64,000 nt of DNA. Origin: Prochlorococcus sp. AG-442-N17. GTDB lineage: Bacteria; Cyanobacteriota; Cyanobacteriia; PCC-6307; Cyanobiaceae. Below are positions 10,180 to 20,416 of the stretch, in pieces. The stretch lies in NCBI GenBank assembly GCA_003212375.1, contig QCPY01000006.1, positions 1-64,000 on the forward strand, in the 5' to 3' direction. Both the position numbers and the translations under genes were made by a program. The notes beneath the pieces are model-generated. The model did not search any database and was not told where the DNA came from. It saw only the letters and a list, made by a program, of their open reading frames with translations. Position 1 is the first letter of the stretch, and each line of letters opens with the position of its first letter.

Positions 10180-11994
10180 ATGCTAATCATTTTTAAAGAA
10201 TTAACAAATAACTTTGAACAATCTCTGTTAGATAGTCTTAAAAAAAATAATAAGGAAAGAGAGTTCGAAATTCTTAGAAAAAATTTAATTACACAATCAT
10301 CAAAAGAGGAATTTGGTGATTATCAATGTAATGTTTGTTTAAGTTTATCTAAAATATATAAAAAGAATCCAAGAGATATTTCTAATGATTTTATTAACCT
10401 TTTAAATAAAAATAAAAGCATATCAAGATTATGTAAGAGTCTAGAAATAGCTGGACCTGGATTTATAAATATAAAATTAAAAGATGAAGTTCTCATAAAT
10501 CAATTTAAATCAAATATTCAATCCAAAAGGGCTGGAGTACCTCAAATTAGAAAAGATTTAGATAGTGGCTTATCAAATAAAGTCATTGTAGATTTTTCTA
10601 GTCCTAATATTGCTAAAGAAATGCATGTAGGGCATTTAAGATCAACAATAATAGGAGATTCAATATCTAGAATTTTCGAGTTAAGAGGTTATCAAGTATT
10701 AAGACTAAATCATGTTGGCGATTGGGGAACCCAATTTGGTATGCTTATTACTCAGCTCAAAGATTTATATTCAAATGATTTAAAAGAGATAGGGAAAATC
10801 AAGATAAGTGATTTAGTTGAATTTTATAAAGAATCAAAAAAAAGATTTGATAATGAATCTGAATTCCAAAAAAGATCTAGAGAGGAAGTAGTCAAGTTAC
10901 AAAGTGGAGATATTAAATCAATTGAAGCTTGGAAATTATTATGTGATCAATCTAGAAAAGAATTTAATGAAATCTATAAAAATTTAAAAATAAAAATAGA
11001 AGAAAGAGGTGAATCTTTTTATAATCCCTTTTTAAGATCAGTTATTGAGGATTTGAATTTAAAAAAAATATTAGTAGAAGATCAAGGAGCAAAATGTGTA
11101 TTTTTAGATGGGATGTCTAATAAAGAAGGCAAACCTTTACCGCTAATTATTCAAAAAAAAGATGGAGGGTTTAACTATGCCACCACAGATCTTGCTGCTA
11201 TAAGATACAGATTCAATAAACCTCCTAATGGGGATGATGCTTCGAGAATTATTTATGTAACTGATCATGGACAAGCAAATCATTTTGCTGGAGTTTTTCA
11301 AGTTGCAAAAAGAGCAAAATGGATCCCAGATAATTGTCAAGTAGACCATGTCCCTTTTGGTTTAGTTCAAGGAATTGATGGCAAAAAACTAAAGACAAGG
11401 GAAGGTGAAACAATACGTTTAAAAGATTTATTAAAAGAAGCAGTTAGAAGAGCAAAAGAAGATTTATTGAAAAGATTAGAAGAGGAAAATCGTTATGAGA
11501 CAGAAGATTTTATTGCAAATACTTCAAGAATTATTGGATTAGGAGCTGTTAAGTATGCAGATTTAAGCCAAAATAGGATTACTAATTATCAATTTAGTTT
11601 TGATAGAATGCTTTCCCTTAATGGAAATACGGCTCCTTATATGTTATATACACTTGTGAGAATTGCAGGAATTAAAAGAAAAAATGATTTTGTTTATGAC
11701 TCTAAAGATCTTCAATATATAAATTATGAACACAAATCTGAGTGGAAACTTATCAGGAAATTACTTAAGTTCGATGAAGTCATAATATCTATTGAAAAAG
11801 ACTTAATGCCAAATAGATTATGCAATTATCTATTTGAGCTATGTCAGACTTTTAATAGATTCTATGATCTCGTTCCAATACTCAAAGAAGAAAAATATAT
11901 AAAAATTTCTAGACTTAATTTATGTGATCTAACTGCAAAAACACTAAAATTAAGCTTAGAGCTTCTAGGAATTGAAACTTTAGAGAGAATGTAA
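10180..11994 (+). CDS. argS: Arginyl-tRNA synthetase
   Basis: A class I synthetase that charges tRNA-Arg. The 604 residues include the N-terminal additional domain, the HIGH-equivalent HVGH at 149-152 within [16 protein letters not shown], the [14 protein letters not shown] segment that takes the KMSKS position in this family, and a C-terminal anticodon-binding domain ending [10 protein letters not shown]. It begins 27 bases after nadC and its TAA stop shares one base with the ATG of the next gene, so translation is likely coupled. Confidence 0.97.
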   Translation: MLIIFKELTNNFEQSLLDSLKKNNKEREFEILRKNLITQSSKEEFGDYQCNVCLSLSKIYKKNPRDISNDFINLLNKNKSISRLCKSLEIAGPGFINIKLKDEVLINQFKSNIQSKRAGVPQIRKDLDSGLSNKVIVDFSSPNIAKEMHVGHLRSTIIGDSISRIFELRGYQVLRLNHVGDWGTQFGMLITQLKDLYSNDLKEIGKIKISDLVEFYKESKKRFDNESEFQKRSREEVVKLQSGDIKSIEAWKLLCDQSRKEFNEIYKNLKIKIEERGESFYNPFLRSVIEDLNLKKILVEDQGAKCVFLDGMSNKEGKPLPLIIQKKDGGFNYATTDLAAIRYRFNKPPNGDDASRIIYVTDHGQANHFAGVFQVAKRAKWIPDNCQVDHVPFGLVQGIDGKKLKTREGETIRLKDLLKEAVRRAKEDLLKRLEEENRYETEDFIANTSRIIGLGAVKYADLSQNRITNYQFSFDRMLSLNGNTAPYMLYTLVRIAGIKRKNDFVYDSKDLQYINYEHKSEWKLIRKLLKFDEVIISIEKDLMPNRLCNYLFELCQTFNRFYDLVPILKEEKYIKISRLNLCDLTAKTLKLSLELLGIETLERM

Positions 11995-13103
11995 TGAATG
12001 TATTTAATCAAATAAAGAAGCATTCCCCTCTTCCGAGAAAGGCAATAATAGATATGGAATCTTATTCTGCACCTTTAGAAAATAGAAGAGATTTGCTACG
12101 TTTAGATTTTAATGAAAATACCTTAGGCCCAAGTGAAAAAGTATATAATGCCATCAAAAATATTAAGTTAAACGAAATTTCAATATATCCTGAATATAAT
12201 TCATTAAAAAAATTTCTATCAAAAAACTATCATGAATCTAGGAAATTTGATCCTGAAGAGATAGGTATATTTAATGGAGCTGATGCTGCAATAAACGCAA
12301 TTTTTAATTCTTTTGGCGATAGAGATGAAATATTCCTGACTACAAATCCCACTTTTGGGTATTATTCTCCTTGTTCAGAAATTCAGGGAATGAACAAAAT
12401 TACTTGTACCTATGAAGGAGAAAACTTTCTTTTCCCAATTAAGAGATTTGAAGATAATATTATAAAACATCGGCCTAAATTAATATTCATTTGTAATCCA
12501 AATAATCCGACTGGCACAGTTTTGAGTGCTCAAGAAATAATTAAATTTGCAAATCTGAATAAAAAATCATTAATTGTAGTTGACGAACTTTATGAGAAAT
12601 TTAATGGCGATAGTCTTCTTCCAGTAATAGATTTTGAAGAAATTAAAAATATAGTTATTATTCAATCCCTCTCAAAAACTGCAGGTTTAGCAGGTTTACG
12701 AATTGGATTTGCATTTGGCAATAAAAGTATAATTCAATATATCAATAAAGTTACGGGACCTTACGATGTGAATAGTTTTGCAGTTACAGCTGCATTAGCT
12801 GCTTTAAATGATAAAACTTATATAGATAATTATGTTTCCGAAGTAAAAAAAGCGAGAGTATTTATTAAGAAAAAATTTCAATCCACAAGGATTAGAAAAC
12901 ATTTTGGGGGAGGCAATTATTTTTTAATTTGGCCTAATAAAAATCCAAAAGTTTTAACAGAACAAATGAGAGAAAAGGGAATTTTAATTAGAGAGATGAA
13001 CAACAAAAAAGATATTGAAAATTCTATAAGAGTCAGTATAGGAACAAAACAACAAATGAGCTTTTTTTGGAATATTTATAAAGAATTAGATCTTGATGAT
13101 TAA
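11994..13103 (+). CDS. hisC: HisC-like PLP aminotransferase (histidinol-phosphate aminotransferase family)
   Basis: A fold-type I aminotransferase of 369 residues. Visible motifs are FNENTLGPS near 39-47, FICNPNNPTG at 165-174, VVDELY at 195-200 and the PLP lysine, Lys228, in SLSKTAGLAGLRIGF. These match histidinol-phosphate aminotransferase best, but the related threonine-phosphate decarboxylase (CobD) of cobalamin synthesis shares them, so substrate is not certain. The ATG overlaps the argS stop (TAATG). At the 3' end it shares a palindromic TTAA with the convergent neighbour, so both stops use the same four bases. Confidence 0.72.
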   Translation: MNVFNQIKKHSPLPRKAIIDMESYSAPLENRRDLLRLDFNENTLGPSEKVYNAIKNIKLNEISIYPEYNSLKKFLSKNYHESRKFDPEEIGIFNGADAAINAIFNSFGDRDEIFLTTNPTFGYYSPCSEIQGMNKITCTYEGENFLFPIKRFEDNIIKHRPKLIFICNPNNPTGTVLSAQEIIKFANLNKKSLIVVDELYEKFNGDSLLPVIDFEEIKNIVIIQSLSKTAGLAGLRIGFAFGNKSIIQYINKVTGPYDVNSFAVTAALAALNDKTYIDNYVSEVKKARVFIKKKFQSTRIRKHFGGGNYFLIWPNKNPKVLTEQMREKGILIREMNNKKDIENSIRVSIGTKQQMSFFWNIYKELDLDD

Positions 13104-13828
13104 TCTTTGAAAATATAAATTGTATTTTTATCAATTCTTTTTGAATCTATTTCGATGCTTTTATCTGGATATTTAACTTTAAAATCTTGCATACGTTCAA
13201 GAAATAGATCTTCATTAGAAAAATCACAATCCACACTAATATTATTACCTCTATCAAAATGAACAGGAATCACAATAGAGGGCTTTAAAATTTTTACTAC
13301 TTCTGAAGCCTCTCTACCATCATAAGATTTAACTCCTCCTCCTATTGAAATAAATAAAATATCTGGCCTGGACAAAATAATTTGACTTTCTATATCTATG
13401 TCGCCAGCAGCTCCACCCATATGAACTATTTTTAAGTTATTCTGCTCCCAACTCCATACAGTAGACATACCAAATCTTCTACCACCAACTCTATCGTGAG
13501 GAACCTCAACTCCTTTTAATAATGTATCTTTGAGTTGATAAATTCCAGGTTCTGAAAACATCAATTTATTTTTTGGGTTATATCCTTCATCAGCAAGTTT
13601 TGAACTAGCTAAAATGAAATCAGCATTCTCACCTTTTGGCTCATTTAAACCAGTTGCACAACCAACAGCCTTAAAGGGATTTAAAAGAACAGATTTTCCT
13701 CTACCTTTAATTAAGAAACTACTATGACCTAAACTTTTTATAAACAAATCACCTGCCATTGCAGATGAGGGCATTAAAAATATAAATAATATAAGAAGAA
13801 AAAATTTTTTAAGTTTGATAATATTCAT
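13100..13828 (-). CDS. Exported metallo-beta-lactamase-fold hydrolase (UlaG-like)
   Basis: The first 25 residues form a clear signal peptide: basic start, hydrophobic core, then SSAMA with cleavage likely before GD. The mature part begins with a beta strand and GHSSFLI (34-40), and later VPHDR, GGAAGDIDIES, FISIGGG and a PVHFDRG histidine, consistent with the UlaG-like branch of the metallo-beta-lactamase fold. The substrate is unknown. The conserved HxHxDH of classical members is not seen, so metal-binding capacity is uncertain. It should act in the periplasm or thylakoid lumen. Confidence 0.7.
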   Translation of the reverse strand: MNIIKLKKFFLLILFIFLMPSSAMAGDLFIKSLGHSSFLIKGRGKSVLLNPFKAVGCATGLNEPKGENADFILASSKLADEGYNPKNKLMFSEPGIYQLKDTLLKGVEVPHDRVGGRRFGMSTVWSWEQNNLKIVHMGGAAGDIDIESQIILSRPDILFISIGGGVKSYDGREASEVVKILKPSIVIPVHFDRGNNISVDCDFSNEDLFLERMQDFKVKYPDKSIEIDSKRIDKNTIYIFKD

Positions 13829-13851
13829 AAAAAAGATTTGTGATTTCTATT

Positions 13852-14448
13852 TTACTTCTGTTCTGCCATATTTAGAAAATTACTAATTAATTTATGACCA
13901 AATTGTGTTAAAACGCTTTCTGGATGAAATTGAACACCATGTAAATTTTTATATTTTTTATGAGAAATAGCCATAATAGTTGAATCTTCTAGCGTTGCTG
14001 TTATCTCAAAACACGATGGGAGTGAATCTGAATCCACAATTAAACTATGATATCTTGTAGCCACAAATGGACTTTCAATATCTTTGAATAATCCTTTTTT
14101 ATTATGAATAATTCTTGAGGTTTTTCCATGCATTAATTCTTTAGCAACTATTACTTTACCGCCATAAGCTTGGGCTAACGCTTGATGGCCTAAACATACT
14201 CCTAATGTTGGAATTTCTTTTGATAAGTTTTTAAGAATTGGTAAACAAATGCCAGACTGATCAGGATTTCCAGGCCCAGGAGATAACAAAATACCATCTG
14301 GATTAATTTGACTTATTTCTTCTAAAGTAATTTCATCATTTCTTTTCACTATTAATTCTTTAGTTATTTCATGCTCGACAGATAGTTCTCCTAAATATTG
14401 AACAAGGTTATAAGTAAAACTATCGTAGTTATCAATAACAAGAAACAT
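13852..14448 (-). CDS. trpG: Anthranilate synthase component II (glutamine amidotransferase)
   Basis: A class I glutamine amidotransferase that supplies ammonia for anthranilate (tryptophan) synthesis; such subunits may also serve aminodeoxychorismate synthase (folate). The 198 residues carry the oxyanion motif LSPGPGNPDQSG (55-66), the nucleophile Cys85 in GVCLGHQ, and the His/Glu pair in FHPESVLT. Length and NYDSFTYNL start are typical. It is last in the minus-strand run beginning at prfB, 12 bases after dgkA. Confidence 0.93.
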   Translation of the reverse strand: MFLVIDNYDSFTYNLVQYLGELSVEHEITKELIVKRNDEITLEEISQINPDGILLSPGPGNPDQSGICLPILKNLSKEIPTLGVCLGHQALAQAYGGKVIVAKELMHGKTSRIIHNKKGLFKDIESPFVATRYHSLIVDSDSLPSCFEITATLEDSTIMAISHKKYKNLHGVQFHPESVLTQFGHKLISNFLNMAEQK

Positions 14449-14460
14449 ATTTCTGTGAAT

Positions 14461-14871
14461 TTAGAATAACAATTTTATTTTAGGAAAAAAGATATATAAG
14501 GCAATAATAACAGAATTAATGGAAGCTAATAATACAGCTCCTGCGGAAGTATCTTTTGCAATTTTAGCCAAACTTCTAAATTCTTTTTTCACTACTAAAT
14601 CAACTATTGATTCTATAGAAGTATTTAATACTTCCAATATTAAAACAGACATAATTGTGGCAACCAAAATCATATAATGACTTAAATTGATTTGCAGTAA
14701 AAAACCAATTATTAAACTTATAACTGCAAAAATTAATTGAATTTTAAAATTTCTTGAAGTTTTTAAAACATAACTAATACCACAGAAAGCATACTTAAAA
14801 CTTATAAATACATTATTAGAAGTTTTGTATGATTCTTTTCTATTTTCTAAATAGTTTATTTTTTTTTCCAT
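14461..14871 (-). CDS. dgkA: Diacylglycerol kinase, DagK family (or undecaprenol kinase)
   Basis: A small integral membrane kinase of 136 residues. After a cytoplasmic N-terminus with SFKYAFCGISYVLKTSRNFKIQL, there are three membrane segments and the catalytic-region motif EVLNTSIESIVDLV, with the expected glutamates. It would phosphorylate diacylglycerol or undecaprenol; the family includes both. It follows ybeY by 6 bases, an order (ybeY-dgkA) common in many bacteria, which supports the call. Confidence 0.88.
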   Translation of the reverse strand: MEKKINYLENRKESYKTSNNVFISFKYAFCGISYVLKTSRNFKIQLIFAVISLIIGFLLQINLSHYMILVATIMSVLILEVLNTSIESIVDLVVKKEFRSLAKIAKDTSAGAVLLASINSVIIALYIFFPKIKLLF

Positions 14872-14877
14872 TGATTT

Positions 14878-15417
14878 TTAATCTAATCGAGTAATTAAAT
14901 ATTCTTGGAAATTTAACATATTTTCTAAATCATGTTCATTATTATGTTCCCATCCCAAAAGATGTAAAAATCCATGACTAGCCAACCAAATCATCTCTCT
15001 AAGGATTGAATGTTTATATTCATAAGATTGCTCAAGTGCCATCTCTAATGATATAAATATATCTCCCAACTCTATATGATCTAAATTATTTAGAGATTCA
15101 TCAGAAATAATTGGAAAAGATAGAACATCAGTTGGACCATTTTTTTGCATCCATTTCTTATTCAAAGAAGCAATTTCTTGATTAGATATTATCTGTAAGC
15201 CTAATGAAAAAGATTTTTTTTCAAAAATATAATTCGGTAATTCGTAATCCTCTTTTTTTAATATTGTATTTATCCAAGATAAAAAAACTTTCTCCCAAAA
15301 AATAGATTCAAAAATAAGCTTAGTTTTAGTATCTTTTAAATCATTTGAAAATTGAGAAAAATCATGACATTGAAAAACCAAATCTAAATTTATTTCAGAA
15401 ATAATTTTTTCTTTCAT
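14878..15417 (-). CDS. ybeY: Endoribonuclease YbeY (16S rRNA maturation)
   Basis: A zinc-dependent single-strand RNase involved in 16S rRNA 3' processing and ribosome quality control. The zinc site reads [11 protein letters not shown] near residues 145-155, with the three histidines kept and Glu in place of the usual Asp before the last one. The 179 residues are longer than many family members because of an N-terminal segment of about 25 residues. It begins 6 bases after DUF3285 and lies in the prfB-trpG run. Confidence 0.93.
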   Translation of the reverse strand: MKEKIISEINLDLVFQCHDFSQFSNDLKDTKTKLIFESIFWEKVFLSWINTILKKEDYELPNYIFEKKSFSLGLQIISNQEIASLNKKWMQKNGPTDVLSFPIISDESLNNLDHIELGDIFISLEMALEQSYEYKHSILREMIWLASHGFLHLLGWEHNNEHDLENMLNFQEYLITRLD

Positions 15418-15423
15418 ACATTC

Positions 15424-15606
15424 TTAAACTGGAATATTGGGCTTACCTATTGTGGCCACAAGTATTAATATCCCAATTAAAACTAGAAAGGTTATTGAAA
15501 AATGAGAAATACTTTTTGAGCCTTTCCTTACCATATTTCTCATAGCAAGCTTTATAAAGCTTGGAGGAGAAACTTTTTTTTCTACAATTTCGTTTTTATT
15601 TTCCAT
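15424..15606 (-). CDS. Small cyanobacterial membrane protein, DUF3285
   Basis: A 60-residue protein with a basic cytosolic part (PPSFIKLAMRNMVRKG) and one membrane helix (about 36-53). This matches DUF3285, a family I know only from cyanobacteria and without a known role. It lies 3 bases after prfB and 6 bases before ybeY, so it is almost certainly transcribed with them. Confidence 0.75.
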   Translation of the reverse strand: MENKNEIVEKKVSPPSFIKLAMRNMVRKGSKSISHFSITFLVLIGILILVATIGKPNIPV

Positions 15607-15609
15607 TAG

Positions 15610-16732
15610 TTATTCAATAGATTCGTGAGAAGAAATATTCATACGTAATAATTCATGAATAAATGGTTCAATTCCACCATCTAAAACACTATTTAACTCG
15701 TTAGTCTCCTGCATAGTCCTAAGATCTTTTACCATTTGATAGGGATGGAAAACATAATTTCTTATTTGATTGCCCCATGCAGCTTCCACAATATCACCTT
15801 TTATATCAGCGACTTCTGCAGCTCGTTGTTCTTTAGCAATCACTAATAGTTTAGACTTTAGAAGTAACATAGCTTTTTCTTTATTTTGTAATTGAGATCT
15901 TTCTTGGGTACATCTTACTGAAATCCCTGAAGGCAAATGAACAATTCTCACTGCTGTTTCTACTTTATTAACATTTTGTCCTCCAGCTCCACCGGATCTA
16001 CTCGTTGTAATTTCTAAATCTTTTTCAGGTATATCAAGTGAAATATTATCATCTAATTTTGGCATGACCTCTACCCCAGCAAAGCTGGTTTGTCTTTTTC
16101 CATTGGCATTAAAAGGAGAAATTCTTACTAATCTATGAGTCCCTTTTTCATGTTGCAGATAGCCGTATGCATATTTTCCATCAATTTCAAAAGTTACACT
16201 TTTAATACCTGCTTCTTCTCCTTGAGATAATTCGTTAATGACAAGGCTCATTTGATTATTATCGGCCCATCTTGAATACATTCTCAATAAAATTTCTACC
16301 CAATCCTGCGCATCTGTTCCACCAGCACCTGCGTTAATAGAAACTACTGCTCCTTCCTTATCGTATTCACCACATAACAATCTTTCAAATTCCCATTTAT
16401 CTAAATTCTCTCTTAATTTCTTCAATCCCTGCTGGGATTCTAAAATCATTTCCTCTTCAGGTTCTAAAGAATAAAGCTCAAGAGAGGCATTTGCATCAGA
16501 AATAAAAGTTTTCCATTTATCTAACAATTCGAGTTGTGCTTTGACATCATCAAGTATTAACATTTGCTTTTTAGCTTCTTCTTGATTTTCCCAAAATGCA
16601 GGCTGAGCAGAAATTTGCTCTAACTCTTTCCTTTTTGCTTTTAATCTTGGAACGTCAAAGACAATCCTGAGCATTACCCAGGCGCTCTGTTAGTTCGGAA
16701 AGATCTTTTTTGAAATTTGTAATATCTATCAA
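15610..16732 (-). CDS. prfB: Peptide chain release factor 2, expressed by programmed +1 frameshift
   Basis: Recognises UAA and UGA stop codons and releases the peptide. The main frame contains the GGQ motif ([15 protein letters not shown]) and belongs to RF2. Its family-like N-terminus is in a different frame: a 25-codon 0-frame ORF opens with TTG at 16732-16730 (then [17 protein letters not shown]) and stops at CTT TGA (16660-16655). A +1 slip on CTT, skipping T16657, joins Leu to Asp-Val-Pro of the main frame and gives 373 residues, close to E. coli RF2 (365). A frame opened only at 16674 would lack this part. It heads the prfB-DUF3285-ybeY-dgkA-trpG run. Confidence 0.92.
16654..16668 (-). 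promoter_or_regulatory. RF2 autoregulatory frameshift site (CTT TGA C with upstream AGGA)
   Basis: On the minus strand the sequence reads AGGA, four bases, then CTTTGAC. CTT-TGA-C is the classical RF2 slippery site. The AGGA (16668-16665) sits where the internal Shine-Dalgarno-like element stimulates slippage in E. coli, where the spacing is three bases. When RF2 is scarce the ribosome pauses at TGA and slips by +1, so RF2 controls its own synthesis. Confidence 0.88.
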
Positions 16733-16808
16733 AATAGAATTTAATCGTTATTTATAATCTAACAAGCACATTTGTTTAATAGTATAAACTAAGTATTATT
16801 TTTAAAAA

Positions 16809-17063
16809 ATGTCTAAAGTTGAAATTTATACTTGGCAATACTGCCCATTCTGTATTCGAGCAAAATCACTACTCAAGAAAAAAAATGTAAATTTTACAGA
16901 ATATAAAATTGATGGCGACGAAGATGCCAGAGCATTGATGATTGAAAGAGCTGATGGGAGAAGAACATTACCACAAATATTTATAGATAATGAGGGTATC
17001 GGAGGCTGCGATGATCTCTACACATTAGAAAATGAAAATAAATTAGAAGCATTATTAAACTAG
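16809..17063 (+). CDS. grxC: Glutaredoxin 3 type (GrxC)
   Basis: An 84-residue dithiol glutaredoxin that reduces disulfides using glutathione. The active site CPFC is at 12-15; the glutathione-binding TLPQIF (cis-Pro) and GGCDD motifs follow. The next gene, five bases downstream, is glutathione synthetase, so the two form a glutathione operon. It is divergent from prfB across 76 bases. Confidence 0.95.
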   Translation: MSKVEIYTWQYCPFCIRAKSLLKKKNVNFTEYKIDGDEDARALMIERADGRRTLPQIFIDNEGIGGCDDLYTLENENKLEALLN

Positions 17064-17068
17064 ATCTT

Positions 17069-17992
17069 ATGAAATTTCTATTCGTAATAGATCCAATTAA
17101 AAATATAAATCCTTTAAAAGATTCAACTGCTGCTTTAATGCAAGCATCATCAAAAAAAAATATTGAAATCTGGAGTTGTACTCCTCAAGATCTTGAAGCT
17201 AGAGGTGATGAAGTATGGGCATCCTCCGTAAAAGTTGAAGTAAATCCGTGGATTTCTTTCAAAGAGAATGATTGCATACCTCTCGCCGAATTTAATTGCA
17301 TTTGGATGAGAAAAGATCCTCCTGTAAATGAGGCTTATTTATATGCAACCCATCTTTTAGAAGTTGCCGAAAGAAAAGGAGTAAAAGTAATTAACAAACC
17401 CTCTTCGTTAAGAGCATGGAATGAAAAGCTAGGTGCTTTAAGATACAGCCACTTAATGGCACCTACAATAGTTGCGAGTAAGGTAAAAGATCTTATTAAT
17501 TTTGCAAATATAAATAATGAAGTAGTCATAAAACCTCTTGGAGGGAAAGGTGGTCAAGGTGTTATAAGGATAAATAAAAATTCTCCAGGAATTAAATCAA
17601 TCATTGAATTAATCACTTCTCAAGAAGAATTACCCGTTATGATGCAAAAATTTATTCCTGAAGTCATAGAGGGTGATAAAAGAATAATTATCGTAAACGG
17701 AGAAGCAATAGGATCTATAAATAGGATTCCTCAAGGAGGTGATTTTAGGAGTAATTTAGCGATGGGAGGGAAGGCTGAACCCACATTATTAACAGAAAAA
17801 GAAAAAAGTATCTGCTCAGAATTATCTCAACACTTCAAAGATGAAGGTTTATTTTTTGTGGGTATTGATGTAATAAATGGAATGCTTAGCGAGATTAATG
17901 TAACAAGTCCAACAGGTTTAAGAGAAATAGAAAATTTATCCAATAAGAATGTTTCAGTGGAAGTTATTGAAAAATTAGTAGAAATTATCTAG
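17069..17992 (+). CDS. gshB: Glutathione synthetase
   Basis: Joins gamma-glutamylcysteine and glycine with ATP to form glutathione. The 307 residues show the prokaryotic GshB layout: an N-terminal [10 protein letters not shown] start, the [20 protein letters not shown] segment, the ATP-grasp loop [21 protein letters not shown], and [12 protein letters not shown] near the end. It follows grxC by 5 bases and overlaps the convergent menF by 8 bases. Confidence 0.96.
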   Translation: MKFLFVIDPIKNINPLKDSTAALMQASSKKNIEIWSCTPQDLEARGDEVWASSVKVEVNPWISFKENDCIPLAEFNCIWMRKDPPVNEAYLYATHLLEVAERKGVKVINKPSSLRAWNEKLGALRYSHLMAPTIVASKVKDLINFANINNEVVIKPLGGKGGQGVIRINKNSPGIKSIIELITSQEELPVMMQKFIPEVIEGDKRIIIVNGEAIGSINRIPQGGDFRSNLAMGGKAEPTLLTEKEKSICSELSQHFKDEGLFFVGIDVINGMLSEINVTSPTGLREIENLSNKNVSVEVIEKLVEII

Positions 17993-19397
17993 GATTTTTA
18001 GCACAAAATATCTGTTTTACTGTAGATTCAAATTTTAATTTAATCTCATCTATTTCTTTCTCTAAAACGGAGCCTGAAACTATACCTGAACCTGCAGTAA
18101 ATTCAATATTTTCTTCAATACATCTTGCGCCTCTTATTGCTAAAAGAAATGAAGCATTGCCTGATGAATCAACCCAACCCATTGGAGAAGCATAATTTCC
18201 TCTAGGAAAAGACTCAAGAGTGTTTATCCAATCCAATGCTGCATTTTTTGGGTATCCACAAACAGCCGGAGATGGGTGTAGGTTTTTAAGCAATTCAAAA
18301 GGACAAATATTTTCAACTTTAGAGAAAATAAGTGTTTGCAAATGAGAAATATCTCCAAATGAATTTACCTTGATATCACTTTTTTTAAAGTTTGTGATTT
18401 TTGAAACTTCTAAAGATTTAATCAAATACTTTATTACATAATTATGTTCCTTTAAGTCTTTAGTACTTTGTAGGAATTTCTTAAAATTTGAATTAGTTGA
18501 GATAGTTCCAGCAAGAGCCTCTAAAGTTAAATTAGGTTTAGAAAAAGAAAATAATTTTTCTGGAGATGCTCCAAACAAAATATCCTTACTATTCCTTTTC
18601 CAAACATATCTACATGTATTTGGTTGCTTCTTTTTAAATCTTTTTAAAATTTCTACAAAATCTAATTTATTTTTAAGTTTTATGTTAATCCTATTCGCTA
18701 AAACTATCTTCTCGAGGATACCTTTCTCTACTAATTGAATTCCTCTATTTACTACTTTTTTCATATCTATTTTAGAAGTTTCTAAGGAGCGTGAGAAATC
18801 ATCAATAAAAGGAGAATCAAAACTAGTTTTTAAGCCAGATGATTTTATTAATTCTGAGCCAGAATTAATAACTTGATTTCTAATTGTCCATATTTCCTCA
18901 ATTAATGTTCTTAATGATGATTTACCTTCAACATGACCATTAATTCTTAACCAGCAATTCTTATCACTTTTAGTAATTAATATTTTTGGCAAGATGGCTT
19001 CCAAACTAGGGATATCTGAAGGTAAATCCTTATTATTCAAATTTTCAGAGAAAGAAAATAAATAAATTATTTTTGAAAGTGCAGAATTATGCGATTCATT
19101 AGTTAAGTTAATTAAATTTTTAAAATTCTCAGAATTAAACTCTTTTGCTACCTCAAATCTTTTGGGACCATCCAGAGTAACATATTTACACTTCTCGAAG
19201 GCTATATATGAAATACCATCAGATTCCTCCCAAAATGAAGAAAACGGATATTTATTTATTAACAATTCATAAACTTGAAATAAATCAATACAAGGAATCT
19301 CAACACAAATACTTACTAATCCAGAATTTTCAACTTTCTTATCAAAAGAGGAAAATACATCTTTTAAAAAATCTGTTAAGTTTAAATCATTTTTCAT
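17985..19397 (-). CDS. menF: Isochorismate synthase (phylloquinone pathway)
   Basis: A chorismate-binding enzyme of 470 residues that makes isochorismate, the entry step to phylloquinone, the photosystem I quinone. The C-terminal half has the chorismate-enzyme signatures: [29 protein letters not shown] and [15 protein letters not shown]. The three men genes immediately on the other side of the divergent intergenic (19398-19498) make MenF much more likely than the homologous anthranilate or salicylate synthases. Confidence 0.92.
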   Translation of the reverse strand: MKNDLNLTDFLKDVFSSFDKKVENSGLVSICVEIPCIDLFQVYELLINKYPFSSFWEESDGISYIAFEKCKYVTLDGPKRFEVAKEFNSENFKNLINLTNESHNSALSKIIYLFSFSENLNNKDLPSDIPSLEAILPKILITKSDKNCWLRINGHVEGKSSLRTLIEEIWTIRNQVINSGSELIKSSGLKTSFDSPFIDDFSRSLETSKIDMKKVVNRGIQLVEKGILEKIVLANRINIKLKNKLDFVEILKRFKKKQPNTCRYVWKRNSKDILFGASPEKLFSFSKPNLTLEALAGTISTNSNFKKFLQSTKDLKEHNYVIKYLIKSLEVSKITNFKKSDIKVNSFGDISHLQTLIFSKVENICPFELLKNLHPSPAVCGYPKNAALDWINTLESFPRGNYASPMGWVDSSGNASFLLAIRGARCIEENIEFTAGSGIVSGSVLEKEIDEIKLKFESTVKQIFCAKNPR

Positions 19398-19498
19398 TAC
19401 TTATTGAAAATAACTAAAAATCATGCAATAAAGTAAAAAATGTAACTCAATTTATAAACTAAATCTAATAATTATCTAATTTTGCGTGTTAATTAAAA

Positions 19499-20416
19499 AT
19501 GGACGAAGATAAAAAAAAATTATGGAAACAAGCAATAAAATGGCCTCTTTATTCTGTTGCCATACTTCCAGTCTTCATAACAGGGGCTTATATACTGAAT
19601 CAATATGAAAAGGTAAAAATTTATAATTTGATTGCATTTACTTTAGCTGCAATTTTAATATTAATTTGGGAAAATCTAACTAATGATTTATTCGACGCAG
19701 AAACAGGAATCGATGAATTTAAATTCCATTCAATTGTAAATCTTGTAAAAAATAAAAAAATAATTTCATTTATTGCATATACATCTTTAGTTATTGGTTT
19801 ATTAATAATTTCAATTATTTCAGTATCAACAAGTATAAACATTTTGATTTTGGTGGCAGCTTGCTGCTTCCTAGGATATTTATATCAAGGTCCTCCTTTT
19901 AGATTTGGCTATCAAGGTTTAGGAGAACCATTATGCTGGCTTGCATTTGGACCTTTTGCTTACTCTGCAGTCTTAATTGCGTTAAATCCATCTAATATTT
20001 TCTTTGAAGATATTCCCTGGAAAGTTTCTTTATTACTTGGTTCAGGACCTTCCTTGGCAACAACTCTTGTATTATTTTGTTCTCATTTTCATCAAATTTC
20101 TGAAGATAAAAAGCATGGGAAAAATTCACCTTTAGTTCGCTTAGGGGCAAAAAAAGGTTCTCAATTTGTGCCTTGGATAATTTTTACAATATATATTTTT
20201 CAACTTTTCACTATAGTTAATGGATTTATTCCAGTGTTTTGTATCCTTTATTTTATTAGTTTTCCTCAAGCAATAAGACTTATAAATTTATTAAGATCTT
20301 CATATAAAAACCCTAGTGCAATCAAAAATTGTAAATTCATCGCAATTAAATTTCAAACTCTTAATGGAGTTGGCTTAATCACAGGATTAATATTTAATTA
20401 CTTACTCAATAAATGA
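19499..20416 (+). CDS. menA: 1,4-dihydroxy-2-naphthoate phytyltransferase (MenA)
   Basis: A UbiA-family membrane prenyltransferase that attaches the phytyl chain to dihydroxynaphthoate and so forms the tail of phylloquinone. The aspartate-rich motif is N62-D63-x2-D66-x5-D72 (NDLFDAETGID) near the second membrane segment, and a second aspartate-bearing loop follows SHFHQISEDKKHGKN. About eight hydrophobic segments fit the family. Its TGA overlaps the menC ATG (ATGA), so the two are translationally coupled. Confidence 0.92.
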   Translation: MDEDKKKLWKQAIKWPLYSVAILPVFITGAYILNQYEKVKIYNLIAFTLAAILILIWENLTNDLFDAETGIDEFKFHSIVNLVKNKKIISFIAYTSLVIGLLIISIISVSTSINILILVAACCFLGYLYQGPPFRFGYQGLGEPLCWLAFGPFAYSAVLIALNPSNIFFEDIPWKVSLLLGSGPSLATTLVLFCSHFHQISEDKKHGKNSPLVRLGAKKGSQFVPWIIFTIYIFQLFTIVNGFIPVFCILYFISFPQAIRLINLLRSSYKNPSAIKNCKFIAIKFQTLNGVGLITGLIFNYLLNK

